Positions 1 through 8,868 are shown, numbered from the stretch's first letter. The stretch: 64,000 bases of DNA from Dasania phycosphaerae (GCF_026891035.1 NZ_JAPTGG010000005.1:186001-250000); one strand, 5' to 3'. Notes: a model not told the origin generated them from the sequence alone. Made by a program: numbers and translations.

Positions 1-450
1 TTCGAGCGCATGTTGTTTGATTGTTATGATAGAGACGGCGCGGCCATTAAAGATTTAATGGAGCGCTTCCAAACCGAAGATGTAAAAATCACCGATGCGG
101 CTTTTGCTAATGTGCGTGATTTGTTCGATAGCCATGCAGTAGACGATGAGCAAACCGTTAAAACGATTGCCGAAGTCTATGAAGCGTCTGAATACTTATT
201 AGACCCGCATTCAGCTATAGGGGTAGAGGCAGCCCGCGCCGCCAGACGCAATAGCGATGTGCCCATGGTGACTTTAGCCACAGCGCACCCCGCTAAGTTT
301 CCAGAGGCAGTGATGAAAGCAGGCTACCCGCATGAGCCAGCCTTGCCGCATCATATGGCCGACCTGTTTGAGTTACCCGAGCGCTGCACGGTGTTACCTA
401 ATGACTTGGCGCAAGTGCATAAGTTTGTGGTGGACAACATCACCGCTTAA
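1..450 (+). CDS. thrC: Threonine synthase, C-terminal part (5' end outside window)
   Basis: The reading frame is open from the first base and ends in TAA at 448-450, so this is the 3' end of a gene that starts upstream. The roughly 149 visible residues resemble the C-terminal domain of long-form PLP-dependent threonine synthase, which converts O-phosphohomoserine to threonine. The segment reading TLATAHPAKFPEAV is typical of that family, and the tail ends in an LPNDLAQVHKFV-type helix. The catalytic lysine and PLP site would lie upstream and cannot be checked. A thrC-recJ neighbourhood is common in gammaproteobacteria such as Pseudomonas relatives and fits the next gene. A strong terminator follows at once. 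The identification rests on recalled family similarity. Confidence 0.9.
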   Translation, partial: FERMLFDCYDRDGAAIKDLMERFQTEDVKITDAAFANVRDLFDSHAVDDEQTVKTIAEVYEASEYLLDPHSAIGVEAARAARRNSDVPMVTLATAHPAKFPEAVMKAGYPHEPALPHHMADLFELPERCTVLPNDLAQVHKFVVDNITA

Positions 451-455
451 TCATT

Positions 456-482
456 AAAGGCCGGTCTTACCGGCCTTTTTTA
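456..482 (+). terminator. Rho-independent terminator of thrC
   Basis: The stem AAAGGCCGG pairs with CCGGCCTTT around a 5-nt TCTTA loop and runs into a T tract. It starts six bases after the thrC stop codon. Confidence 0.92.
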
Positions 483-508
483 ATTACGGTATATAGTGCT
501 TAGTGCTT

Positions 509-534
509 GTCATACCGGCGAACGCCGGTATCCA
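509..534 (+). repeat. 26-nt dispersed palindromic repeat, copy A
   Basis: The core CCGGCGAACGCCGG is flanked by ATA/TAT arms, giving a near-perfect palindrome. The identical 26-mer recurs at 23597-23622, and as the exact reverse complement at 25529-25554. A degenerate copy lies at 19521-19574. All copies are intergenic; this one is between thrC and recJ. It behaves like a REP-type element. Confidence 0.85.
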
Positions 535-590
535 CGGTCAGATTATTAATACGCCTTGCTGAAATTAATCGAATAATTATTAGGTGGCTT

Positions 591-2333
591 ATGCCCATAA
601 TAAAACAACGCCAATACGATTTATCAGATACCCAATTCACCGAAGCAACACCGGCTCTGCTGCAGCAAATCTATGCCGCCAGAGGGGTGTTGAGTGATCA
701 AGATGCTCAGCATGAGCTGAAAGATTTACTGCCGCCGCAGTTAATGAAAGGTTGGTCGCAGGCCGCTGCCATAATTGCAGACCATATAGTGCAGCAAAAA
801 CATATTTTAATCGTTGGTGATTTCGATTGCGATGGTGCGACCAGCAGTGCGGTGGCGGTGAGTGCATTGGCTGATATGGGGGCTAAGTTTGTAGACTTCT
901 TAGTGCCCAACCGCTTTGAATATGGTTATGGCTTAACTCCTGAAATTGTGCAGGTGGCCAAGCAAAAAAATCCCGATTTAATTATTACCGTCGATAACGG
1001 TATCTCCAGTATTGATGGCGTGGCCACGGCCAATCAACTGGGCATACAGGTGGTTGTGACTGATCACCATTTGGCTGGCCAGCACTTGCCTGAGGCGGCG
1101 GCTATAGTTAACCCCAACCAACCTGGCTGCGATTTCCCCAGTAAAAACCTGGCGGGGGTCGGGGTGATTTTTTATGTAATGTCGGGGGTGCGGGCGCAGT
1201 TGCGCGAGCGCAATTGGTTTGCGACAAATAATATTGTCGAGCCCAATATGGCCGAGTATTTAGATTTAGTGGCCCTAGGCACAGTGGCCGACGTAGTGCC
1301 GCTGGATAAAAATAATCGCATCTTAGTCGCGCAGGGTATAGGCCGCATACGCAGTGGCCGAGTGCGCCCCGGCATAAAAGCTTTATTAGAAGTCGCCAAT
1401 AGAAGCCTGCACCGTTTAGTGGCCGCAGACTTTGGTTTTGCCATAGGGCCACGCTTAAATGCGGCTGGTCGCTTAGATGATATGAGCATAGGCATACAGT
1501 GTTTGTTGGCAGCTAACGAGTACAGCGCCCGCGAGCTGGCCCAGCAAATGGATGAGTTAAATCACGATAGGCGTGCCATAGAGTCGGGTATGCAGCAAGA
1601 GGCCATGCGCAGCCTGGCAAAAATTAGTTTAGATGATAGCGATATGCCTTATGGCCTGTGTTTGTATCAAGCGGATTGGCATCAAGGGGTGATAGGCATA
1701 TTAGCCTCGCGCATAAAAGATCATTACCATCGCCCCGTAATCGTTTTTGCCGATGCCGAAGATGATGGTGGCCCGCAGCAAATTAAAGGCTCGGCGCGCT
1801 CTATTGTAGGCCTGCATATACGCGATGCGCTAGATGCGGTAGCGGCCAAACACCCGCATTTGCTCAGCAAGTTTGGCGGCCATAGCATGGCCGCAGGCAT
1901 GAGTTTATATAAAGAGCATTACCCCGATTTTGCCCGCGCCTTTGATGCCGAGGTAAGGCGACAACTTAGCGAGGATGATTTGCAGGCGGTATTGCTGACC
2001 GACGGCGAATTAAGCCCACAGGACTTTCAGCTAGAGCTGGCGCAGCAATTGCGCGATGCAGGCCCTTGGGGGCAGCATTTCCCCGAACCTTTATTTGAAG
2101 GCGAATTATATTTAGTGCAGCAACGCATAGTGGGCGAAAAACATTTAAAACTGGTACTTTCTACCGAGCCGCAAGGCGGCCAGCTTATTGATGCCATTGC
2201 CTTTAATATTGATATCAAGGCTTGGCCTAACAACGCCGCCAAAAAAGCTAAGTTGGTTTATAAGTTGGATGTAAACGAATTTAGAGGTAATCAAAGTTTA
2301 CAGCTTATGGTGGATTATATAGAGGCGCTTTAA
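591..2333 (+). CDS. recJ: Single-stranded-DNA-specific exonuclease RecJ
   Basis: This is a 580-residue DHH-family 5'-3' single-strand exonuclease acting in recombinational and mismatch repair; the usual length is about 575. The metal-binding motifs are visible: GDFDCDG at residues 76-82, VDNG at 134-137 and TDHH at 157-160, followed by GTVADVVPL and GPRLNAAGR. A FGGH segment typical of the DHHA1 domain follows, with a C-terminal OB-like region. The frame stays open upstream to 507, but that stretch runs through a dispersed palindromic repeat. The ATG at 591 has a TAGGTGG ribosome site and gives the normal family length, so it is preferred. A GGCGCTTT/AAAGCGCC hairpin without a T tract spans the stop codon. 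Confidence 0.95.
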   Translation: MPIIKQRQYDLSDTQFTEATPALLQQIYAARGVLSDQDAQHELKDLLPPQLMKGWSQAAAIIADHIVQQKHILIVGDFDCDGATSSAVAVSALADMGAKFVDFLVPNRFEYGYGLTPEIVQVAKQKNPDLIITVDNGISSIDGVATANQLGIQVVVTDHHLAGQHLPEAAAIVNPNQPGCDFPSKNLAGVGVIFYVMSGVRAQLRERNWFATNNIVEPNMAEYLDLVALGTVADVVPLDKNNRILVAQGIGRIRSGRVRPGIKALLEVANRSLHRLVAADFGFAIGPRLNAAGRLDDMSIGIQCLLAANEYSARELAQQMDELNHDRRAIESGMQQEAMRSLAKISLDDSDMPYGLCLYQADWHQGVIGILASRIKDHYHRPVIVFADAEDDGGPQQIKGSARSIVGLHIRDALDAVAAKHPHLLSKFGGHSMAAGMSLYKEHYPDFARAFDAEVRRQLSEDDLQAVLLTDGELSPQDFQLELAQQLRDAGPWGQHFPEPLFEGELYLVQQRIVGEKHLKLVLSTEPQGGQLIDAIAFNIDIKAWPNNAAKKAKLVYKLDVNEFRGNQSLQLMVDYIEAL

Positions 2334-2350
2334 TAAGTTTAAAAGCGCCA

Positions 2351-2371
2351 GCCATAATTCATCATAATTGC
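2351..2371 (+). promoter_or_regulatory. Candidate PdsR operator upstream of pdsO
   Basis: This 21-nt element contains CATAATTCATCATAATT, two CATAATT half-sites in direct repeat whose starts are 10 bp apart. It ends 95 bp before the pdsO start. Twenty of 21 bases recur at 6515-6535, 90 bp before the sortase-substrate gene, in the same orientation. Direct repeats at one helical turn are typical of OmpR/PhoB-family sites, and the locus encodes such a regulator. Binding by PdsR is inferred. Confidence 0.6.
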
Positions 2372-2465
2372 GCTTTACAATTTCATTTTTCATCCACGGC
2401 TTAGCCTTATTAAAGGTGTTTAATTAACTCGAACTTAACGCACACACCTGTACGAGGAACGAGTT

Positions 2466-3170
2466 ATGAAAAAAGCCCTAGTATTATCAACTATTATTGC
2501 CGCCACTTCCGTTAACCTAGCCCATGCCGATGATGACAGGCATGTGGCCCGTAAAGCCGGCGTGTTTTTTGGCTCGGCGGTAGCCGGTGCCATGTTGGCA
2601 GGCCCCATAGGTATGGTGGTAGGCGCCGCCAGCGGTGTTTGGTTGGATGACAAAGTAGAGCAGGCCGACAACTTAGAGCAAGATTTACAACAGTCGGCAC
2701 TAGCTTTGCAAAACAGCCGCAATAATATCAACCGCTTGCAATCACAATTGGCCGCCGCCGAAGATCACAGCCAGCGCTACGCGCAGTTAATTTTAGAGCA
2801 GCTGCAATTAGAATTATTATTTAAAACGGGTGGCAGCGAATTAAGCGCGGCGGGCAAGCATCGCTTAGCGATGTTGGCGGATTTTATGGCAAAAAATCCA
2901 GAGTTAAATTTACGCTTGGATGGCTATGCCGACCCCAGCGGTGATCAACAATTTAATCTGGCTTTATCGGAGCAACGAGTGAACGCCGTAGCCGAGCAGT
3001 TAAAATTAGCAGGCCTAGCTGAGCAGCGCATAACAACTTATAGCCACGGCGCCAGTCAATCACAGGCGCAACCAGGTGATTATCAAGGCTATGCCATGGA
3101 GCGGGTAGTGCGCATACAGCTCAACCGGGGGGAGGAGTTGGGTGCAATGGCAGAGGTAAGTTTGCACTAG
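2466..3170 (+). CDS. pdsO: Sortase-associated OmpA-like protein PdsO
   Basis: This 234-residue envelope protein has a signal peptide (about residues 1-22, ending AHA). It is followed by a glycine-rich membrane-associating stretch (about 30-58), a Gln/Leu-rich coiled coil (about 62-110) and a C-terminal OmpA-like peptidoglycan-binding domain containing GYADPSGD and LSEQRVNAVAEQL. That architecture beside pdsR/pdsS, a vWA substrate and a sortase is the known PdsO family of proteobacterial dedicated sortase systems. No C-terminal sorting signal is present, so it is probably a structural partner and not a substrate; its exact role is unknown. A GAGG ribosome site precedes the ATG. The putative PdsR box lies 95 bp upstream. 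It converges on pdsS, with repeat R1 in between. Confidence 0.88.
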   Translation: MKKALVLSTIIAATSVNLAHADDDRHVARKAGVFFGSAVAGAMLAGPIGMVVGAASGVWLDDKVEQADNLEQDLQQSALALQNSRNNINRLQSQLAAAEDHSQRYAQLILEQLQLELLFKTGGSELSAAGKHRLAMLADFMAKNPELNLRLDGYADPSGDQQFNLALSEQRVNAVAEQLKLAGLAEQRITTYSHGASQSQAQPGDYQGYAMERVVRIQLNRGEELGAMAEVSLH

Positions 3171-3272
3171 TTAATGGTATAAATTAATGTCCTGCTTTAT
3201 GCTGGGCTATTTCGGGTAGCAATAATGCAATGCTGATGTGGACGCCTATGAAAATGTTCATGGTAAAACTTG

Positions 3273-3602
3273 CTACGAAGCACTTGTGATTCCTTTGGTA
3301 GTCGCCGAGCAACGGAAAAAAATAATGGCGCGCAGCAGCGAGGACTGTTTGAACACAAAAACGATTGATTATCGTTTTTGTGTGAGTTCCGCAGCGGCCA
3401 TTAGTTTTTGATTCAAATACGCGAAGGCGTATTTTCACCCTTCGGGCGCCATGATAAAACTGGCGTCCAAATTCCGTCCTAGACGAAATTTGTGAGTAGC
3501 ACAGGGTATCGGCGTAGCCGACGACGGACTAGGGTGCACTTTTCTTGGTTACTTCTTTTGTGCACGCAAAAGAAGTAACTTGCCCAGCAGGGCGAAATAG
3601 AA
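3273..3602 (+). repeat. Dispersed structured repeat, copy R1
   Basis: This fills most of the 472-bp gap between pdsO and pdsS; I see no credible gene in it. Conserved blocks (CTACGAAGCAC, GTCGCCGAGCAACGGA, GCGAGGACTGT, GAGTTCCGCAGCGGCC, CGGCGTAGCCGACGACGGAC) recur at 23092-23503 and 25243-25495. Hairpins include a perfect 13-bp stem at 3353-3365/3371-3383, an 8-bp stem at 3415-3422/3427-3434, and an 11-bp stem with one G-T pair at 3468-3478/3482-3492. Stem sequences differ between copies while pairing is kept. Confidence 0.85.
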
Positions 3603-3642
3603 ACGGTGAAATTTATCTTGCTGTAGGCTAGGGCGGGATTAT

Positions 3643-5730
3643 TTAGGCTGATGCTGGCTGCAGTAGAGATAATGGCAAGCTGAGCGTAAATATAACCCCA
3701 CTATTATCATCGCGATTTTGGCCGCTGATTTTGCCCTGATGAAATTGGGCAATGAGATACGCTATATGCAATCCTAAGCCTAAGTGAGTACCGTCTTGTT
3801 TGTCGTCACGCAGTGATACCATATTGTCGAATAACTGGCCGCGCATTTTTTCTGGTAGTAGTGGGCCATCGTTACTCAGGCTAATAGAAATTGCCTGTTT
3901 ATGTTGTTGTGCTACAAAAATTATCTGGCCGCCCTCAGGGCAAAAACTGGCGGCGTTATCCATAAGCTTATCCAACAATTGCACTAATAGATCCGGTGAA
4001 ACATGCAGTATGCAGCCGGCGGCTAATGTGTTGTGTAGTGTTATAGTTTTGCTGGGGTAGCAATCTTGGTAAGCCTGGCTAAGGCTGCTAAGCAAAGCGT
4101 TAATATCTACGTCTTCCATTTCGGCATGACTAATACTTTCTTCTACGCGGCTGGCTTCACTCATAGCGGTTAAAATCTTGCCCAGCCGTAGCGCACCTTG
4201 TTTGGCACGCTGTTGATAAGTGGCGCTTTGTGCAGGCAAATCTTGGTTGCCTAAATTATCCAATGAGCTGTGTATGATGGCTAAGGGCGTGCGCAACTCA
4301 TGGGAAAGTTTACGCGATAGAGTTTGCAGGTAGTCGGTGTAATCTTTAATGCGTGCCAATAGCTGGCCATAGTTGCGGCTAAGTTCGCCGATTTCATCTT
4401 GGCTATTACTGTGGGGGAACTCACCCAGCCATTGCCCTTGTTCATTAATAACTGATTGGGTGGCGCGGCTAAGCCTGCGTATACGCCATGAGAGTAAGCT
4501 GGCATAAGCTAATAATCCCAGCCCCACTATACTCATCACCCCTAGGCTTTTGCTTAGCAAACGTTTAAAGGCGCTGTCGGTAAGCGCGGCCATTTGCTCG
4601 CTGCTTTGTTCGGCCACCAAGCTGGCGATTATCTGTGTGCCAGTTTCGGTGTTTAGTAGTATGGGGGCAGCGCTGGCAATTATACGATGGTTGCTGCGGT
4701 TTCCGTCTTGGTAGTGCTGGCTGCTTAGCTGTTGTTGTAAGGCTTGCTGTATTTCATGACGCTGCAAAGCCACTTGCTCATCGGGGTATGTACGCAGTTG
4801 CTGGTTTTGATTTTGCAGTAGTGCCCGGTAGAGTTTTTTAAGTAGCCAATGTGAATCATCATTGCTAGGGCTGTTAAAGCTGCCTTGCTGTGCAAGTAAC
4901 CAGCCGCGGCGGTCATACACTTTTAGGCGTAGGCCGGGCTGTTTAAAAATAGCCAGTTGTTGAGCCAGGTCTGGGGTTTGATAAATAAATGCTGGGGGGT
5001 GATTAAAACTAGAGGCAAAAGGTCCGTAGCTATCCGTGCTGTTATTACTGTAGTTTTGATCAATAATTTGAAAGGATAATTTGCCAGCAGTTAATGCCAT
5101 AGGGATGGCTATTTCCACATTATAGCCCTGTTCACTGTCTTGCCAGTGGGCGCGTATGCGTGATTCACGGAAAGTACCTTTGGCGGTGTTATAGCGCGCA
5201 GTCACATAGCCGGGGGCCGAGGTAGTAAAAATATAGGCTTGGGTATGTTCTTTATCGCGGCTACTGCCAGTATTAACAATAATTCTATCGCCGTCGTTAG
5301 TGAGTGAACGTGAAGGGTTGTTGTAACGCAGCTCGGCGTCTTGCACTTCGAAAAATAAATACAGTTGATCTTGGTAAATAGCACTGCGGTAGCGGGTGCT
5401 TTGTTGCGGCTTGTTGGGGTTATGGACGACCAGTGCTGCTATGTCCTGCCAGCCTTCGGGGTAGCCGTCTATTTCTAGTGGGCTGTTGAGTGCATGAAAA
5501 TATAAAGGCCTATCTTGTTGTTCGCCGGCGGCAGAGTCTTTCGCTAAAAAAGGTAGTAGTTGTTCCGCCCGCTGTGATAGCACGGCAGCGATGGCCTTGC
5601 TGCTGGCCATTAATGTTTGGTCTTGGTTTTGCCTTAGCAGGCCATCCATCTCTTGCAGGTACTGGCAGCCAGCCCAAGGCATGGCTAAAAGCAATAAGCT
5701 GATACACAATAGTTGTTTGTTTAAGCTCAT
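3643..5730 (-). CDS. pdsS: Dedicated sortase system histidine kinase PdsS
   Basis: This 695-residue membrane sensor kinase has an N-terminal hydrophobic segment (about 5-22) and a long periplasmic region. A second membrane helix (about 396-415) is followed by a HAMP-like linker, the H-box SHELRTPLAII with His477, the N-box DNAAS with Asn592, and the G-box GLGLHIAYLI. Length and position next to PdsR and a sortase match the proteobacterial dedicated sortase system kinase family. Residues about 83-225 (LEIDGYPEGW, LYLFFEVQDAE, GYNVEIAIPM) look like a CBM9/DOMON-type beta-sandwich, which suggests a carbohydrate or related envelope ligand; this is inference. It starts 6 bp after the pdsR stop, so the two genes form one transcript. 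Confidence 0.9.
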   Translation of the reverse strand: MSLNKQLLCISLLLLAMPWAGCQYLQEMDGLLRQNQDQTLMASSKAIAAVLSQRAEQLLPFLAKDSAAGEQQDRPLYFHALNSPLEIDGYPEGWQDIAALVVHNPNKPQQSTRYRSAIYQDQLYLFFEVQDAELRYNNPSRSLTNDGDRIIVNTGSSRDKEHTQAYIFTTSAPGYVTARYNTAKGTFRESRIRAHWQDSEQGYNVEIAIPMALTAGKLSFQIIDQNYSNNSTDSYGPFASSFNHPPAFIYQTPDLAQQLAIFKQPGLRLKVYDRRGWLLAQQGSFNSPSNDDSHWLLKKLYRALLQNQNQQLRTYPDEQVALQRHEIQQALQQQLSSQHYQDGNRSNHRIIASAAPILLNTETGTQIIASLVAEQSSEQMAALTDSAFKRLLSKSLGVMSIVGLGLLAYASLLSWRIRRLSRATQSVINEQGQWLGEFPHSNSQDEIGELSRNYGQLLARIKDYTDYLQTLSRKLSHELRTPLAIIHSSLDNLGNQDLPAQSATYQQRAKQGALRLGKILTAMSEASRVEESISHAEMEDVDINALLSSLSQAYQDCYPSKTITLHNTLAAGCILHVSPDLLVQLLDKLMDNAASFCPEGGQIIFVAQQHKQAISISLSNDGPLLPEKMRGQLFDNMVSLRDDKQDGTHLGLGLHIAYLIAQFHQGKISGQNRDDNSGVIFTLSLPLSLLQPASA

Positions 5731-5736
5731 CGTTTT

Positions 5737-6429
5737 TTAATTCGCCTTCCAGCGGTAGCCCATACCATAAACGGTTTCTATGGCCGCAAACTGTGGGTCT
5801 ACCGCTAAAAACTTTTTGCGCAGTCTTTTTATATGGGTGGTGATGGTATTGTCATCCAGTACTACATTCGCTGCGTCCATAAGTTGCTGCCTGTTTTTTA
5901 CATGGCCGGGCTTTTTAGCTAATACATAAATAATCCAAAATTCGGTGACGGTGAGATCTACCGCTTGCTCTTGCCACAAGGTGGTCATGCGTTCTTTATT
6001 AACGGTCAGTGGGCCTTGCTGAATAATGTCTTCCTGTGCAGCTGGATTTTTTAACGCGTCAACACGGCGAAACAGGGCGATAATACGCACCATCATTTGG
6101 GCCTGACTAATATCTTTGGTGAGGTAATCATCAGCGCCTAGGCGTAGGCCGGAAATTACATCAAACTCGCTTTCTCTGGCGGTTAAAAAAACAATGGGAA
6201 GTTCGGCTGAACGCTGGCGCAGTTCACGGCATAAATCAAAACCACCTTCTATTTCATCACCTAGCCCCACATCAATAATTGCCAAGTCGGGCAGGGCCTG
6301 AGCAAAAGCCGCTAACGCGGCGGCGCGATTATTATAAATACTAACCTGGTAGCCTTGTTGCACTAAGGCATCGCGGTAATTTTCGGCTATGGCCAGTTCG
6401 TCCTCAACAATGGCTATGTGTCGGGGCAT
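5737..6429 (-). CDS. pdsR: Dedicated sortase system response regulator PdsR
   Basis: This is a 230-residue OmpR/PhoB-type regulator. Its receiver domain carries acidic residues near 9-10, phospho-acceptor Asp53, Thr83 and Lys105. The C-terminal winged helix contains LTVTEFWIIYVLAKKPG and ends GMGYRWK. The frame is open 30 codons further upstream to 6519, but the ATG at 6429 begins the canonical receiver strand (PRHIAIVEDE) and follows an AGGAAG ribosome site, so it is chosen. The gene is divergent from the sortase substrate. The shared 195-bp interval holds one copy of the CATAATT tandem box, so it may regulate both directions. Its partner is PdsS, immediately downstream. Confidence 0.92.
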   Translation of the reverse strand: MPRHIAIVEDELAIAENYRDALVQQGYQVSIYNNRAAALAAFAQALPDLAIIDVGLGDEIEGGFDLCRELRQRSAELPIVFLTARESEFDVISGLRLGADDYLTKDISQAQMMVRIIALFRRVDALKNPAAQEDIIQQGPLTVNKERMTTLWQEQAVDLTVTEFWIIYVLAKKPGHVKNRQQLMDAANVVLDDNTITTHIKRLRKKFLAVDPQFAAIETVYGMGYRWKAN

Positions 6430-6514
6430 AGGGCTTCCTGTATTTGTTGTTAGGGCTGGGGTTATTGTTGCTGTGCGCCATTGTAATGCAGTGCTTAGGC
6501 AAAATAACGGCTTT

Positions 6515-6535
6515 GCCATAATTCATCACAATTGC
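6515..6535 (+). promoter_or_regulatory. Candidate PdsR operator upstream of the sortase substrate
   Basis: This second copy of the 21-nt box (core CATAATTCATCACAATT) differs from 2351-2371 at one base. It ends 90 bp before the substrate ATG at 6625 and 85 bp before the pdsR ATG on the other strand. Equal spacing and orientation relative to two genes of one system argue for a shared operator; the bound protein is inferred. Confidence 0.6.
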
Positions 6536-6624
6536 TCACCACATTGCCATATCGTATACCGCGAATTGCCTGACTTACTTGATTAACTGTGCATTACCCA
6601 TCACAGACTATCAATAGGCAAGCT

Positions 6625-8868
6625 ATGTTCAAGTTTAAATCTGCCAACAAGCGCATTGTGTTAGAGGATTATTCCTATGATTACCCGTACAGCTACCGCC
6701 GTAAAAAGTCCTCGTTCAAGCGGTTGCTGTGTTTAACGCTAGTCACCTTATTGCTGAGTGGCATCGCTTGGTATTCGGTGCAAGCCGATACCGCAGATGA
6801 CGCTAGGCACTCATCAGCATTATCGCGGATTAATGAGGTGCAGGCCGGGCAGCTACTCTTACAAAGCGATTTGGAGCAGCGTTATCAAACTGCAGAACTT
6901 AAAAATAGCAAAGTGCATTTTAGTATTAATGGCATGCTGGCTAATGTGGCCTTAGAGCAATCTTTTAATAATAGTAGTGGCGATTGGGTAGAAGGGGTAT
7001 ACGTGTTTCCGCTGCCGGATACTGCGGCGGTATATAGTATGCGCATAAAAATTGGCGATAGAGTGATAGTGGGCAGTATTAAAGAAAAACAGGCCGCTAA
7101 AAAAATCTATTTAGCTGCCAAGCAGGCCGGCAAAAAAGCCGGTTTAGTCGAGCAGCAGCGGCCCAATTTATTTACCGCTAAAGTCGCTAATATCCCTCCA
7201 GATACGACGGTGCAGCTATTGTTGCAATATACCCAAACGGTGAATTATCAGCAGGGTAAATTTAGCCTGCGCTTTCCCATGACTATCACCCCTAGATTTT
7301 TACCCGGTTTACCACTGCGTGCCGCTAGCAGTGAAAGCGCGCAATTACAGCGTGAGGTAGCGCTAGCCAATCAGGCGCTCACCCTAGAGAGCGGCTTAGG
7401 TTGGGGATTTAATACTGATGTAGTCAGTGATGGTGCTCTAATTACGCCCTGGTTAAACCCTAAAGCTAGCGATGCTGGCCAGCTAATTAACCCCATCAGC
7501 ATTAGTGCAGATATAGATATGGGGATGCCGTTAAAGGAAATAGCCAGTGCCTATCACGATATCACCGTCAGCAAGCAACAGGGCCGTTATCAATTGCAGC
7601 TTAGCGCTGGGCAGGTGTCAATGGCGCAAGACTTTGAGCTTAGTTGGCAAGCACTGCCCGGCCAGCAACCGCAGGCTGCGCTATTTGTGGAAACGATAGA
7701 GGGTGAGCATGAGCAAGCGCAGGATTACGCGCTGTTAATGCTAATGCCCAGCCAGCAACAAGCGGCAGCGGCCAATATTGCTAGGGAGGTGATTTATATA
7801 TTGGATACCTCCGGGTCTATGGCGGGGGTATCTATACGCCAAGCGCGCGCGAGTTTAATTATGGCGCTAAGTCGTTTGCGGCCACAGGATTACTTCAATG
7901 TCATCGAATTCAACAGCCAGGCATACCCCATGCATAGGCAGGCAGTAGCTGCTAGCGCCAACAATGTGCAACTCGCCATAAAGCAGGTGCAAAACATGGA
8001 GGCCAGAGGTGGCACAAATATGCAGCCTGCTTTGCAGATGGCCTTACAGCAAAGTGACGATCAGCGAGGTGTGCGACAAGTTGTTTTTATTACCGATGGC
8101 GCGGTGGGTAATGAGGCCGATTTGTTTAAAACCATACACAAGCATTTGGCTGCTAGTCGTTTATTCACCGTGGGCATAGGCTCGGCACCCAATAGTTATT
8201 TTATGCGCAAGGCGGCGCAATTTGGCCGTGGCAGTTTTACCCATATAGGCAGCGTTAATGAAGTGCAGCCAAAAATGGCGGCGCTATTTCAACAGCTAGA
8301 AAATCCAGTGTTAACCGGTATTACTATCACCTGGCCCAAGGCTGTGGTCGTTGAGCAATACCCAGAGAAGATTCCCGATTTATATCAGGGCCAGCCGCTA
8401 CTAATTAAAGTAGCAGCTAAACAGTTACAAGGAGAGCTGCTAGTGCAAGGCTATAACGGTGGTGAGCTTTGGCAGCAGTCATTGATACTTAAACATAAAG
8501 CTCAGCATAGCGGTGTGGCCAAATTGTGGGCGCGAGAAAAAATCGCTCAGTTATTAGATGAGGTCATTAGTGGCCGCGATGAGGCGGCGGTTAAGCCTGA
8601 AGTGGTCGCAGTCGCAGTGGCTCATCAATTGCTAAGTCCCTACACCAGCTTTGTGGCGGTAGAGGATGTGGCCAGCCGCCCCAGCCCACAGGGCTTAGTG
8701 CCCATGGCCGTGCTTAACGCTAGACCTAAGGGGCAGGCTGGGCAGAGTTTTGCCTATCCCAATACGGCAACTCGCAGCCAGCAAAGTTTTTACTTGGGTT
8801 TGTTGCTATTACTGTTGGCCGCCGTGGTTTATGGGCTTAGCTTAAAGCGGCGCGAGCAGCGTTTATGA
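6625..8868 (+). CDS. Marine proteobacterial sortase target protein (VIT + vWA)
   Basis: This 747-residue exported protein is probably the main or only substrate of the adjacent sortase. A basic, tyrosine-rich N-terminus precedes a membrane/signal helix (about 35-55). A VIT domain (about 95-220) and a von Willebrand A domain follow; the vWA opens with the MIDAS motif DTSGS. The C-terminus is a sorting signal: YPNTA at 711-715, a leucine-rich helix and the basic tail KRREQRL. YPNTA deviates from canonical LPXTG. A GTG at 6589 would add 12 residues, but the ATG at 6625 has an AGGCA site and is preferred. The stop overlaps the sortase start by 4 bp (ATGA), implying translational coupling. Confidence 0.9.
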   Translation: MFKFKSANKRIVLEDYSYDYPYSYRRKKSSFKRLLCLTLVTLLLSGIAWYSVQADTADDARHSSALSRINEVQAGQLLLQSDLEQRYQTAELKNSKVHFSINGMLANVALEQSFNNSSGDWVEGVYVFPLPDTAAVYSMRIKIGDRVIVGSIKEKQAAKKIYLAAKQAGKKAGLVEQQRPNLFTAKVANIPPDTTVQLLLQYTQTVNYQQGKFSLRFPMTITPRFLPGLPLRAASSESAQLQREVALANQALTLESGLGWGFNTDVVSDGALITPWLNPKASDAGQLINPISISADIDMGMPLKEIASAYHDITVSKQQGRYQLQLSAGQVSMAQDFELSWQALPGQQPQAALFVETIEGEHEQAQDYALLMLMPSQQQAAAANIAREVIYILDTSGSMAGVSIRQARASLIMALSRLRPQDYFNVIEFNSQAYPMHRQAVAASANNVQLAIKQVQNMEARGGTNMQPALQMALQQSDDQRGVRQVVFITDGAVGNEADLFKTIHKHLAASRLFTVGIGSAPNSYFMRKAAQFGRGSFTHIGSVNEVQPKMAALFQQLENPVLTGITITWPKAVVVEQYPEKIPDLYQGQPLLIKVAAKQLQGELLVQGYNGGELWQQSLILKHKAQHSGVAKLWAREKIAQLLDEVISGRDEAAVKPEVVAVAVAHQLLSPYTSFVAVEDVASRPSPQGLVPMAVLNARPKGQAGQSFAYPNTATRSQQSFYLGLLLLLLAAVVYGLSLKRREQRL

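Noticed and set aside
507..590. Upstream extension of recJ to the first in-frame start at 507
   Set aside because: The extension lies across the 26-nt palindromic repeat and has no ribosome site. The ATG at 591 gives the normal RecJ length.
2466..3170. PdsO as a second sortase substrate
   Set aside because: No P-x-T motif, hydrophobic helix and basic tail is present at its C-terminus.
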